Shown here piece by piece: positions 30,671-40,604 of a stretch of 64,000 nt of DNA (positions within the stretch are counted from its first letter, which is position 1; each line of letters begins with the position of its first letter). Location: the NCBI GenBank assembly GCA_029207755.1, contig JARCOQ010000098.1, forward strand, positions 124,001-188,000, given 5' to 3'. Source of the stretch: Chamaea fasciata (Eukaryota > Chordata > Aves > Passeriformes > Sylviidae). Position numbers and translations under genes: made by a program. The notes beneath the pieces were generated by a model that saw only the letters and a list, made by a program, of their open reading frames with translations, was not told the DNA's origin and ran no database searches.

Positions 30671-32695
30671 ATGACATGCATCCCACCAGACACCCTAACT
30701 TCTTTAGATCAAATCAAGATGCCTGAATCTAGAAAAGAACTCCAACAAGCTCTAGGACTATTGGTATTTTGGAGAAAACACATTCCAGATTTTTCAATTA
30801 TTGCCAGACCTCTTGATGATTTGTTGAGAAAGGGAGTAAAATGGGACTGGAGCCCTTCTCAGGAAGAAGCATTACAATTGTTGATTTTTGAAGCCACAGC
30901 TCATCAGGCCCTAGGCCCTATCCACCCAGCAGATCCTTTTCAGGTAGAATGGGGATTTGCTACCTCAGGATTGTCAGTACATATATGGCAAAGGGGTCCT
31001 GAAGGCCCAATCAGACCTGTTAGCTTCTACTCCCGTGGCTTGAAAGATGCTGAAAAAAGATTTACAACTTGGGAGAAAGGCTTATTTGTTGTTACCCAAG
31101 CTCTCATAGAAGTAGAAAAAATCACAAGAAAACAACCAATTGTGTTGAGAGGTCCCTTTAAAGTCATTAAAATAGTGATCACAGGGACTCCACCTCCTGA
31201 AGGGGTAGCACAACGAGCCTCAGTAAGGAAATGGTATGCACAAATAGAGCATTCTAATAACATCTTTTCAATTACTGAAGGCGCTGTGAAAAATTTACCA
31301 ATACAAGACACAGAGAATCTGAATAGCAGCCAAGACAAACCTGCCTCAGTTCTTAAAATAGCCCCTCCCTTCTCCCCTGAGCAAACAGCACATTCATGGT
31401 TTACTGAGGCCTCAGCTAAGCGTGAAGGAAAAGTGTGGAAATACAGAGCTGTAGCTTTGCACACTTCTTCTGCAGAGCGGATCATTACAGAAGGGGAAGG
31501 CAGTGCCCGAATTGGGGAACTTAGAGCTGTTTGGAGTGTTTTCCAGAGGGAGGCACAAAACACCTCTCTTGTCTGTATTTACACTGACTCCTATGCTGTA
31601 TATAAGGGCTGCACTGAACGGCTGCCTTTCTGGCAACAGAATGATTGGGAAGTTAACAGAATTCCAGTGTGGCAGAAAGAAAAGTGGCAAGAAATTTTAC
31701 AAATTGCAAGTCAAGGGAATTTTGCTGTAGGGTGGGTAGCCTCTCACCAGACAGATGATAATCCAGCAGGAGAATGGAATAACAGAGCTGATGAATTAGC
31801 AAAATTAAGTCCTCTGAAAAAGGATGAAATCACTGAAGATTGGGAGCACTTATTAGAATGGCTGCATGTAAAACGACAACACACAGGTACAAAAGATTTA
31901 TACCAGGAAGCTCATGCCCGGGCTTGGCCCGTTACCAGAGAAATGTGTAACACCTGCATTTCAGCCCGTGAGCAGCGTCGCAAACGGCTAGAAAGACATC
32001 CTTTAGAGGATGACCCACTACACTTGAGGACAGGTAAAGGCTTATGGGATGCATGGCAGGTAGATTACATGGGTCCCTTTAAGCAATCAGGAGGTAAACA
32101 TTTTGTGTTAGTGGGGGTTGAGATTACATCTGGATCAGTTCAAGCCGAGGCATTTAAAAGGGCTACAGGGGAAAACACTGTTAAAGCATTGCAGATATGG
32201 TTCGGGACTTTCCCAAAACCACAGGAAATTCAATCTGATAATGGGTCACACTTTACTGCTAAAGTAGTACAGGAATGGGCAAAAGGTGAAGGGATAAAAT
32301 GGTCTTTTCACACTCCCTATTACCCTCAAGCTAACGGAATTGTAGAAAGGACTAACGGTCTTTTAAAACGACTTCTGAAACCACAAGAGGGAGGCTGGGA
32401 TGGCCGGTTGCATAAAGCGGTGCAAAGTGAAAATGAAAGATGGGGGGTAAATGGGTGCCCCAAAATTACTGCTTTTTGCCCAAATCCTCTGAGCTTAATC
32501 TCCTCACAAAGAGGACCAAATGATCCCGAAAATCCAGTTCATGACCCGGGACACCCTGTTTTGGTAGACCTCCCTACGGTGGGAGAAGTACCACTTGTGT
32601 TGAAAACTTCTCTGAATAAAGTTGCGTGGATAGCATCTGATGCCTTAGGAAAAGAACATCGGATAAATACCCGCTGGATAATTCCATCATTTTAA
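30671..32695 (+). CDS. RT C-terminal, RNase H and integrase of the class III element
   Basis: Open frame of 674 codons in a different frame from the upstream RT part. It contains the RT thumb and connection region (GLLVFWRKHIPDF; PLDDLLRKG), an RNase H-like region with SWFTEASAK and IYTDSYAVYKG, and an integrase with WQVDYMGPF, IQSDNGSHF and GIVERTNG, which supply the Asp, Asp and Glu triad. The first RNase H acidic position reads Glu (FTEAS) where Asp is usual. In life it would be the C-terminal part of Pol; alone it lacks a start that belongs to it, so the ATG at the beginning has no special meaning. The lack of stops over 2 kb beside a broken RT is notable. The end is TAA 32693-32695. Confidence 0.82.
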   Translation: MTCIPPDTLTSLDQIKMPESRKELQQALGLLVFWRKHIPDFSIIARPLDDLLRKGVKWDWSPSQEEALQLLIFEATAHQALGPIHPADPFQVEWGFATSGLSVHIWQRGPEGPIRPVSFYSRGLKDAEKRFTTWEKGLFVVTQALIEVEKITRKQPIVLRGPFKVIKIVITGTPPPEGVAQRASVRKWYAQIEHSNNIFSITEGAVKNLPIQDTENLNSSQDKPASVLKIAPPFSPEQTAHSWFTEASAKREGKVWKYRAVALHTSSAERIITEGEGSARIGELRAVWSVFQREAQNTSLVCIYTDSYAVYKGCTERLPFWQQNDWEVNRIPVWQKEKWQEILQIASQGNFAVGWVASHQTDDNPAGEWNNRADELAKLSPLKKDEITEDWEHLLEWLHVKRQHTGTKDLYQEAHARAWPVTREMCNTCISAREQRRKRLERHPLEDDPLHLRTGKGLWDAWQVDYMGPFKQSGGKHFVLVGVEITSGSVQAEAFKRATGENTVKALQIWFGTFPKPQEIQSDNGSHFTAKVVQEWAKGEGIKWSFHTPYYPQANGIVERTNGLLKRLLKPQEGGWDGRLHKAVQSENERWGVNGCPKITAFCPNPLSLISSQRGPNDPENPVHDPGHPVLVDLPTVGEVPLVLKTSLNKVAWIASDALGKEHRINTRWIIPSF

Positions 32696-32730
32696 TGTTC
32701 TGCCCTTAGGTGGCAGATTTTTCTGTGTTT

Positions 32731-32742
32731 TGCTATTGCAGG
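32731..32742 (+). promoter_or_regulatory. Candidate splice acceptor for env
   Basis: A pyrimidine-containing stretch ending TTGCTATTGCAG lies between the pol stop and the env-like ATG at 32788. This is the usual place for the acceptor of the spliced env message. Context only. Confidence 0.35.
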
Positions 32743-32787
32743 AGAACTCCGAGGGGACACTTCAAGTGACATGAAAACAAAATAACC

Positions 32788-33108
32788 ATGTTAACATTAT
32801 TAATACTTCTCTGTATCCTGCCACACTCCCATGGCCAGGAGCCAGCTGAGTGGCCGTGGTCTGAAGACACTGTTAGATATACCAGTACTCAAGAATCACA
32901 TCCCAGAAGTCGTCACCTGAACCTGGCAACCTCAGGGTATCATGGTGGTCCACGTGAGTGGGGATGGGATAAGAATGAACGGGTTACAACTCTAAATGGA
33001 ACAGTTGGTTTGGGGATATTTTTGTGGGCGGATGTTGGGATCGGGATTGTGTGGGGCTGGGTGGGTGGGATGTGGTTTGATAGTAAATCAAACTTGGAGA
33101 GTTCTTGA
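32788..33108 (+). pseudogene. Truncated envelope start of the class III element
   Basis: A 106-codon frame with a clear signal peptide (MLTLLILLCILPHSHG). Trp-rich sequence follows, with one N-glycosylation site (Asn-Gly-Thr), and a hydrophobic Gly/Trp-rich stretch near the end. It stops at 33106-33108, exactly where a short tandem repeat begins, so the rest of env is missing. The assignment as env comes from position after pol, an upstream acceptor-like site, and the signal peptide. No receptor-binding or fusion feature is present. Confidence 0.5.
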
Positions 33109-33190
33109 TCACATGGACTGGGATCACATGGACTGGGATTTCACAGGCTGGACCATCTGGATCAGAACCATAGAGACTGGGATCATCTGG
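33109..33190 (+). repeat. Short tandem repeat, CATGGACTGGGATCA units
   Basis: Two close copies of a 14-16 base unit (ACATGGACTGGGAT) and several decayed ones. It marks the breakpoint of the class III element. Confidence 0.7.
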
Positions 33191-33339
33191 ACCGGGGTGG
33201 CCGCCTCGGAACGATGCGAACCGAGGCGGTCCCGCCCGGCCCAGGGCAACCTCCCCGTCCCTCCCAGTCCCGCCCGGGGGCGCGGCCAAAACTCCCCAGA
33301 ACGAACGCGGCGGTCCCGGAGCGATCCTGGAGCCGATCC

Positions 33340-33895
33340 CGGAGCGATTCCGGGTCCGATCCCGGTCCCTGTTTCGGCCTCGGTCTCAGTCTCGGTCCCG
33401 GAGCGCTCCCGGTGCTGATTCCGGTCGCGGTGCCGATCTCGACCCCGGAGCGGTGCCAGTCTCGGTGCCAGTGCCGGTTCCAGTTTCAGTCCTGGTCTCA
33501 GTCTCGGTGTCGGAGCGGTGCCGGTGCCGTTTTTGGTCCCGGAGTGCTCCCAGTGCCAATCCCAGTCTTGGTCCCGGTGCGGTGCCAGTCTCGGTGCTGG
33601 TTCCGGTGCCGGTCTCGGTCTCGATCCCGGAGCGCTCCCGGTCTGGGTTCTGGCCGCAGTCCTGGAGCAGTCCTGGTGCCGGTGCCGGTTCCGAAGCGCT
33701 CCCGGCGCCGGTCCCAGTGTCAGTGTCGGTGTCGGTCTCAGTCTTGGTTCCGGTACCAGTTCTGGTGCCGGTTTCGGTGTCGGTCCCACAGTGCCGGTCC
33801 CGGAGCGGTGCCGGTCTCGGTTCCGGTGTCGGTCTCAGTCTCGGTGCTGGTGCCGTTTCTGGTGCTGGTTTCGGTCTCGGTGCCGGAGATTTTAG
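33340..33895 (+). repeat. GC-rich hexamer-based minisatellite (GGTCTC/GGTGCC type)
   Basis: About 550 bases of degenerate CGGTnn hexamers with recurring longer phrases such as GGTCTCGGTCCCGGAGCG. It gives Val-Pro-Val-Ser or Arg-Ser-Arg repeats in every frame, so open frames of 125-231 codons here are not genes. Confidence 0.85.
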
Positions 33896-33939
33896 GGTCT
33901 TTTGGGTGATTTTAAGCCAAACCGGGCCCTTTTAGGACC

Positions 33940-34225
33940 GCGCGTTCCCTTGACCCCGCCCATTCCCCCTCAGAATTCCCGCCGTTTCCTGGACCCCGCC
34001 CCTTTCCCCTCCCAGTTCCCGCCCTTTCTCTGACCCCGCCTCGTTCCATTCGTTCCCCGCCCTTTCATTGGCCACGCCTCTTTTTCCTTGGACCCCGCCC
34101 ATCTGCTGGCGCGTTCCCTCGAGCGCATGCGCAGATGACCCAGAAGTGGCTTCCCCCGGGCGCCGCCATCTTTGTTCCCGGTCCCCCGAGCCGGCTCCGG
34201 CGTGTCCGAGACCTGCGGTGGGGGC
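33940..34225 (+). promoter_or_regulatory. CpG-island promoter candidate
   Basis: CpG-rich sequence with repeated CCCCGCC boxes and an inverted CCAAT box (ATTGG at 34067-34071). A perfect NRF1 palindrome GCGCATGCGC lies at 34123-34132, and a YY1-type element GCCGCCATC at 34162-34170. NRF1 followed by YY1 near the start site is typical of TATA-less housekeeping promoters. A possible short untranslated first exon could end at a GT near 34218. No downstream coding exon could be linked to it. Confidence 0.5.
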
Positions 34226-34800
34226 ATGGGGGATCTAGAGGGGATCTATAGGGGATCTGTAGGGGATCTCTAGGGGATCTATAGGGGTCTGGGGGGACCT
34301 GGGGGTGTCTTTAGGGGGTTTAGTGGGTGGTCTGTAAGGGGTTTAAGGGGGTCCATAGGGGATTTAGGGCGGTCTGGGCGTCCCTAAAGGGGGCTGGGCG
34401 GGTCTCGGGGCTCTATCGGGGTCTGGGGGCTCTGTAGAGGGTCCAGCGGGGTCCGTAAAGGGGGTCGGGGCGTCCCTAAATGGGGTCTGGGTGTCTGTGG
34501 GGGATTTGGGGGGTCTCTGTGGCGTTTTGGGGGATTTGGGGGGTCTGTAGGGGATCTCTAGGGCTCAGCGGGAGCCTGTAGCGGGTCCGGAGAGGTCTGG
34601 GGGTGTCTGTGGGTCCCTGTGGGGGATTTGGGGGGTCTGGGGGGGTCTGGAGGTCCCCAGGGGGGTCTGAGGGGATATGTAGGGGCTCGATAGAGGGTCC
34701 GGGGGCGCCTGGGGGATCCTATAGGGGATCTGGGGTTCTCTACATGGGATGTAAGGGGGTCTGGGGGAGTCTTGGCATCTCTATAGTGGAGTTCTGGGGT
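34226..34800 (+). repeat. G-rich minisatellite (GGGGATCTATA type)
   Basis: Units of about 10-14 bases such as GGGGATCTATA and GGGTCTGGGG, repeated over more than 500 bases. Many closely spaced G-runs could form G-quadruplexes on the plus strand. No coding content. Confidence 0.8.
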
Positions 34801-34894
34801 CCATAAAGGAAATTTTTGTGAATTTTTGGCTCTATACAGCTAATTCTTGGAAATTTGGGGTCCAAATTGGGCAATTTGGGGTGTTCTATTGAAT

Positions 34895-35480
34895 TATTAA
34901 AAAAATAGGAATATCGCCCTAATGCCGATATCCAACAATGACGGACAAAAGACTCTCCAGCAGTTTAGAGTTAGAAAGTGTATGTTTAATTACGACGCCA
35001 GACAGCGTGCGGGATAGCTCCCGAACACACGCGCGCTCACAGAAGATCACAGGGTCTTTTTATGTACAGAAGGATTGAATACCCAAAACACAAATGTATA
35101 TTCATGACTTCAGTACCTCCCATTCCCCACTTCCTATGGTAATTAGCCAAAAGCTATTAAGCATGCGTGGTTTGTTCTTTGAAATGGGTCGGTGGTCTTT
35201 TTTATGGGGCGGGGTCTCAAAATGATGAAGTAAGTGAGTCTTCTTCGCTTTGACTTTTTAACCTTTTAGTGTTGCGTGACGACTGAATCCCGTTTTCCCA
35301 GGAGTATTTCATTTATGAATTTACTGTGCTTCTTGAAGCCTATTGATTAGTCAGAATACACAAACATAAGTTGACAGGCCCCATGATTTATCAGTTCCTT
35401 AAATCCGGCTTCTGCTTATCAAAAGGGAAGTCTATCTGTCTTACTTCAGCAATATCCAGTTAAAGTCTGTAATTCTTCAA
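34895..35480 (-). repeat. Antisense LTR-like repeat, copy 3 of 3
   Basis: Same family as 846-1745, in the same orientation: shared starts (TATTAAAAAAATA), the TTTAGAGTTAGAAAGTGTATG core, GAATACCCAAAACACAAATG, and GCATGC..GGTTTG. It lacks the long C-run of copy 1. Confidence 0.6.
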
Positions 35481-35614
35481 AATTAATGTTTCAATCCCCT
35501 TGGTCCCTGCTCCCTCGTGGCCATGGCAAGAGCGGGCTGGGCTGGCCCTGGCAGGGGGCTCTCCTCGGGTCCCTGCTGATCAGGGCTATGGCCCCGTGTT
35601 CCTCTGTCTTGCAG

Positions 35615-37063
35615 CCCTTGAAGACACGGCAGATGACAGCAGCCCTGCCATCAGAAACCTGGCCATTGAAACAGCCTTGGTCCTCCGGGCAGTCCAGAGA
35701 GCTCCGTACTCCATCCTGTGGAAGCTGCGAGATCAGCTCCGCAGGGCACGGAAGACACGGCCTCGACTGTCGGGCCTGGGCTGGCTGCGCTGCTGGAGCT
35801 CTGCGGAGAGCTGATCTAGGACACTCTGTCTGCTGGGGCCAACTGAGCCAGCGGGGATTTTCTTCTTCTACAGGATTCTTCTTTTCTTCTTTTTTTTCTT
35901 CAGTATATAAATATAGGATATGTGTTACAATACACGGACTCCCAGGATTTTTCTTTTGCTGCCCTGGGTGCACAGGGGAAGAGGGGGAAAAGGGTGCTTT
36001 GTGCTCAGCAAGCTGCCCAGGCGTGCAGCCTTGCAGGGAAAATGGCCAGAAGCCCCTCGGCCCTCAGTGGTCCTGCGGAAGCCTTTGCACTGCCGAGAGA
36101 GCGCGTGGGCGGGGGCCGGAGCTGTGGGCATCCCTGCGAGGCCGGAGCCTGGAGATGGCCACAAGCCCTGTGCCAGCCAGGAACCGCCGTCTGTGTCCTC
36201 CTGCCCGTGTGCTGCTGGCCGGATTGCTGAGGGCTCCGCGGTGCCTCTTGGTCGGGCTCCTCTGGAGCTGCTGTGGGGCTGCGCCTCTGCTGCCGGGCAG
36301 GCTGGCCGGGCTGGGGGAGACTCTGAGGGGCTGGGCTGGTGGGAAGCCCTGAGGAATTGGGTGTCAGAGGCCACAAGCAGCCCCTGGGGAGCTGCCATGT
36401 TCCTGCCAGCCGGCTGCTCTGGCGCTCCCCCAAAGCACCTGCGGAGTGAGTGCAGGGAAAGGTGGAACCTTGCGCTCAGGGCCCTTCTCGAGCTCACTGA
36501 GGATCCCTCCCTCAATGGTGACAAGGGGGCAGTGGCTGGAGCTGAGCTGGGGAATGCAGTCGCTTGGGCTTGGCTGGGCTTCGAGAGCTCAGGCAGCTGC
36601 TCCCAGCTCTCCTGCCTCCTGGTTCGGCTGCCCGAGTACCTCGGGACAGGCCTTTGGCCTCTGGGCCCTGTTGGCACCAGGGCGGCGTTTCACGACTTGT
36701 GCTCTTCACAGACCAAAAAAGTGTGGCCCCTGCCTGAACATTTTGTGGAGCTCCTGCGGGACACAGATGAACAGTCAGTCAGGATGACGGCCGTGATACT
36801 CAGGTTTGCAGTTTTGGACAAGGACATGCTGAGACCCAGCCCTGTCGCCCTGCAGCTGGTTGCGGTGCTCCTGCCACTCTCTGACCATGCAAGGCTCTGT
36901 GCCCCCAGCCACGGCCACTGTGTGCCCACCAAACACTTGGTGCCCTGTGGGTTTGCAGGCTCACGCCCAGCTGAGCCCCGAGCAGCCGATGCTGAGGTCT
37001 TTTTTTCTTCCTTTCATAGAGGATAACGGCCAGGTGCAGCTGCTGTCCACACTGCTCTTCTGA
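35615..37063 (+). pseudogene. Maestro heat-like repeat (MROH-like) pseudogene fragment
   Basis: Three exon-like pieces resemble the HEAT-repeat proteins of the MROH family, which are expanded in birds. The first (from 35615 after a CAG acceptor) encodes SSPAIRNLAIETALVLRAV and continues with a frame change into AALLELCGELI. The second (from 36712 after CACAG) encodes the best match, FVELLRDTDEQSVRMTAVIL then SPVALQLVAVLLPLSDH. The third (from 37020) encodes DNGQVQLLSTLLF, the expected continuation, and then TGA at 37061-37063 where an Arg codon would be normal. The donor expected just after the second piece is not a GT. Together the missing donor, frame change and stop indicate decay. Recognition is from memory of family motifs; a distantly related HEAT protein is possible. 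Confidence 0.55.
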
Positions 37064-40000
37064 AAATTGGTGACTGTTTGCAGGGCCCCTGGGAGGGAAT
37101 ATTGGGGTTCCTGGCAGCAGGATCCTTGTGCAGCTTCAGGCTGGGGTGGGCAGCACTTCCATCTGCAGCTTCCATGTGCTGCTCCGGCAGCTGCTGCTGG
37201 GGACCCTGAGGGAAGAGGCCACGGGAGGGATGGAAATGCTGCACGGACAGCAGCAGCCAGGGCCAGGAATGAGCTTTGCCTTCCTGGCTGCTGAAATGAG
37301 GCTCCTTTAGTGCAAGAGGAGGCAAAGGCAAAATCAATTTCAACAATTCAAGGAAAACTGTGGAAAATTGGAAGCCTCTCAAAATGTCACACATTCATCT
37401 GGAGCTCTTCAGCGTTGGTTCTTGTAAAAAGCCTTTCCCGTTTTCCCTTGGCTCTGAGATTCTGGGAGCCACCGCTGGGCTTCAGAGTTCAACTGATTTT
37501 TATTTTCCAGGTTTTTAAACAGAGCTCTGAATTGGGCATCTCTTGCCACTTTTTCTGCTCAGAACCTTGAGAAAGGTTCTCTGCTCCTGTGAGCCACATC
37601 TTGAAGGGTGCTTGGCAACCATGGAATGCTCTGGGAAAGCACTTGATTGACTTCAGGGCCAGGCTGGAGAGCTCAGCCTGAGGAAAGAACTGTTCCAGAT
37701 GCCTCTGTCCATGTCCAGCTCCTCACAGCTGAGTCCCTGAACACCCTGGGTGGTTTATAGGGATTGATTTTCCCCTCCTGTTCACTTGGAGGTGATTTTG
37801 CCATCCTTTAGAGGAACATCTGACCAGCCTCTGCCCCCATTCCATTTTATTCTCTCCACTTTGAAGCTGGACCGCTGGGTTTGACATGTAAATTGGTAGT
37901 GTCTCGTCGTTCTTTCCTCCAGCCCTCCATTGTGACTTGTATTAAACACTGCAAACGGCCTCATTTGTCTGGTGGGGAAGATGTGAGGTGGAGAAAGTTA
38001 ACAGGATTTGTTTTCATGAACCTTGTGCTAGTAAAGAAAAATGAGGTTTGTCATTTTGGTGTGGTGCTGAGTGTTGGGATTTGGGAGTTTATTTCTTGCT
38101 ATTGTTCTTATTATTTATTAGTGTTACTTTTCACTGGTCAGATTTTTAAATCTTAGACACGATTAACCAAGGCTGGATGTAAGTCATTAGGAAAATTCCC
38201 TTGCATTTTCCACTGGGATTAAACGGTTCAGTCGACTCCAAGTTGCCAGTGGATTCTAAAGATGGGAAATCCTGTTAGTGGTGGGTTTGGTGTGGTTTGG
38301 AGCTGGGGAAGGCTCTCATCCCCTCCCGGAGATGCCCCAAGCCCGCTCTGCTGCCACGTCTGCACTCGCGGCCCCTCACGGCTGCCCTGCCCTGGGGACA
38401 CGGTGGGACCCCGCTGTGCCGGGGCTGAGGCTCCTCACGGCCCCTCAAACCCCTCCTGGCTACACAGAACCTCTCCTGGCCCCCGACAGCCCTTCATGGC
38501 CCTTCATTGCCCCTCCCGGCCCCTCAGGGCCCCTCCCGGCCCCAGGCGTGGAGCTCCTCCCGAAGGAGAAGGGGCCGGGCCCTGCTGGTTCTCCTTTTAT
38601 TTCGGTCGTTTCGCAGCCATGAGGAAAGAAAGGCTGAAATGGAGCCTTTGCCCAGCGGTTCCCTCCGGGTCAATTGCGGCCGAAGCTCCGTGCCGGCGCT
38701 GGCCCCAGCACCAGCATCCCCGCAGCCCCGCCGGCCTTTGCTGTCCCCCCGTGTCCATTCCCTGTCCCCGAGGCCCGCCCGGCTCTGGCAGCAGCAGGAG
38801 CCGCAGCGCAGCGGGCGCCGGCCCGGCCCGGCCGGGGCTCCCGGGCAGGAGCATCAGCAGCGCCGGCCCCTTCCCACCTGCTCCTGCCTCGCCTTCCAAG
38901 GCCTTTGTCCGGCTCCACTGCGGACCGGAGCAACGCTCACCCGCCAACAGCCCAGACTGCTCAGGGCCCGCCTGTGCTGCCCCGACCCAGCCTCCAGAGA
39001 AAGGAAGGGTCGGCTTCCAGCGCTGTTTTCAGCACTGTTTCACTCAGCCTGAGGTGACGGCAGGAGGCTGCTGCTGCCTTTGCCTTGGCAATTGGAGATG
39101 GCGGCTGCTGCTGCACCCCTCTGGCTGCCGACTGGATTTTATCAGGACAACTGCAATTGCCTTTTTCCATCCTTGCTACCCGCTGTGCTTTTGTGACAGT
39201 GAACTCAGTCTTTCTGGTGCAGGCACCGTGCAAAGAAGAGATTGAAATGCTCCCAAGTCCCCGGGCACTAAGTCGAGGGGAATGAAAGCCACACAGGCCA
39301 CATTTGCAGCGCTCCAACACAGCCCTGCTGCTGGTGCTGCTGAAATAGAATCAACTTAGAGAGGCCATCACAAAAATTGCCGCTGGGGTGTCAAACAAAA
39401 TGCAAAAATGCACCCGGAGAAAGAAAAACCAGAACTTCTTGACTCACTTCATTGCTTCCTCCGAGCAGCAGAAAAGGGAGATGCCCAGAGGTATTTCCAG
39501 CTGCTGCTGATCCCAGCTGGAGCTCTCTGCAGAGTCCCAGCAGGAACCTGAGCCCAGCCCGGGGAGCTCACACAGTGTCAGGGAGATTCTGTCTCTGGAT
39601 TCAGTCAGGGTTGCATTTCCCAACAAGTGCTGGTGCCACCTCCTGTTTTCTTGGATTAAAACAGTAACAAGGAAAACCTTACCAATGGCACAACTCCCCA
39701 GTCCACAAGGAAAAAAGAAAGGACAAATCGTAAAGTTTTCCAAACATTTGTCCTGCTTTGCTGCAAAAGTCGTGCTGCACTCAGTATGGAAATCCAGGAG
39801 AAGCTGCAGTTGGTGGCACATCTTGTGCCAGCAGCTCGACCTCGTTCTCCACGAAAGGTTCTTGAAAAGAGTAGCTGGGACTGTGGTGAAGGTTGCTGGA
39901 AAACTGCAACAGCTTTCCAGAAGTGAAATGAAAATGCAAGAAATAAACCAAGAGGTTTTCCTCTATTTATTTCTATGCTTCCCTTTTCCGTGTTGCACTA

Positions 40001-40604
40001 CTTCTCCGTGCCATTAATCCCAAATGGATCTCACCTCTCAGATCAATGACTTAGTGAGTTTTAGACCCTCGAAAATACCATGGGCCGTACACAGAGTTTG
40101 CCTTCCCCTGTTTTTGCTGCAAAGTAACGCTGGAGACATAAGCGTCGTGCTTGGGTCGGGCACGAATCCTACAACCAGGGAATGTGTCCTGACAGTGTCT
40201 GACCCTCAGCAGGGACAATGCACAGCAGCGACCGAGGGAATTCCTCTGCCACGGCGCAGGAGTCAGGCCTCTGGATCTGGGCTCAGCACGGCCAAGTTGC
40301 CGTGTTTGGAGCGGCTCGCGGGCTGCCCCCGGGGAGCGCGGGGCTGGAGCGTGGAACGGACACGCGGACAAACGGCCCCAGGGCTCCAGTTGCAGCGGCG
40401 GCAGCGGCAGCAGCAGCGGCAGCAGCGAGTCTACGGCGTCTACGACCCGTCCCCGTCCCTCTCTTGTTCCTCCTCTCCCTCTCCCACTGTCCCACACTCT
40501 GTCTCGCTGTCCCGCAACCTCTCCCGGTGTCCCTTTCCCGACCCCCCCGGCCCCTCTCGGCGTCCCCGTCCCGGCCTCTCCCTCTCCCCCCGCAGGGCTG
40601 GGCC
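37064..40604. other. No gene recognised; upstream region of the PIM-like gene
   Basis: Mixed sequence. Long frames (for example 38262-39245, 327 codons, and several overlapping ones on both strands) lie in GC-rich DNA and have no domain. From about 40380 the sequence becomes very GC-rich, and a pyrimidine tract ending CCCCCCGCAG at 40595 looks like a splice acceptor just before the kinase ATG, so an untranslated exon may lie upstream. Confidence 0.4.

Larger units (their letters stand above)
26840..33108 (+). mobile_element. Class III (ERV-L-like) endogenous retrovirus, 3'-truncated
   Basis: Approximate extent of an element with a 5' LTR-like region, a leader, an open gag, a -1 frameshift signal, pro-RT with lesions, an open RNase H-integrase segment and the first 107 codons' worth of env. 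It breaks off at a short tandem repeat at 33109. No 3' LTR was found, so divergence time cannot be estimated here. The RT text around FAFTWEGQQYTFTRLPQG and the Gag, which lacks a zinc knuckle, match ERV-L/spumavirus-like elements. The left end is uncertain because no second LTR is available for comparison. Confidence 0.8.

Noticed and set aside
33124..33935. Frames of 125-231 codons on both strands rich in Val-Pro-Ser-Arg
   Set aside because: Products of a hexamer minisatellite; every frame is open because of the repeat.
35486..37026. Frames of 288 and 368 codons near the MROH-like remnant
   Set aside because: They cross exon-intron boundaries of the remnant in GC-rich DNA; only the short segments with HEAT-like text are informative.
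38262..39245. 327-codon frame
   Set aside because: Low-complexity Pro/Ser/Arg composition with overlapping frames on both strands and no motif.
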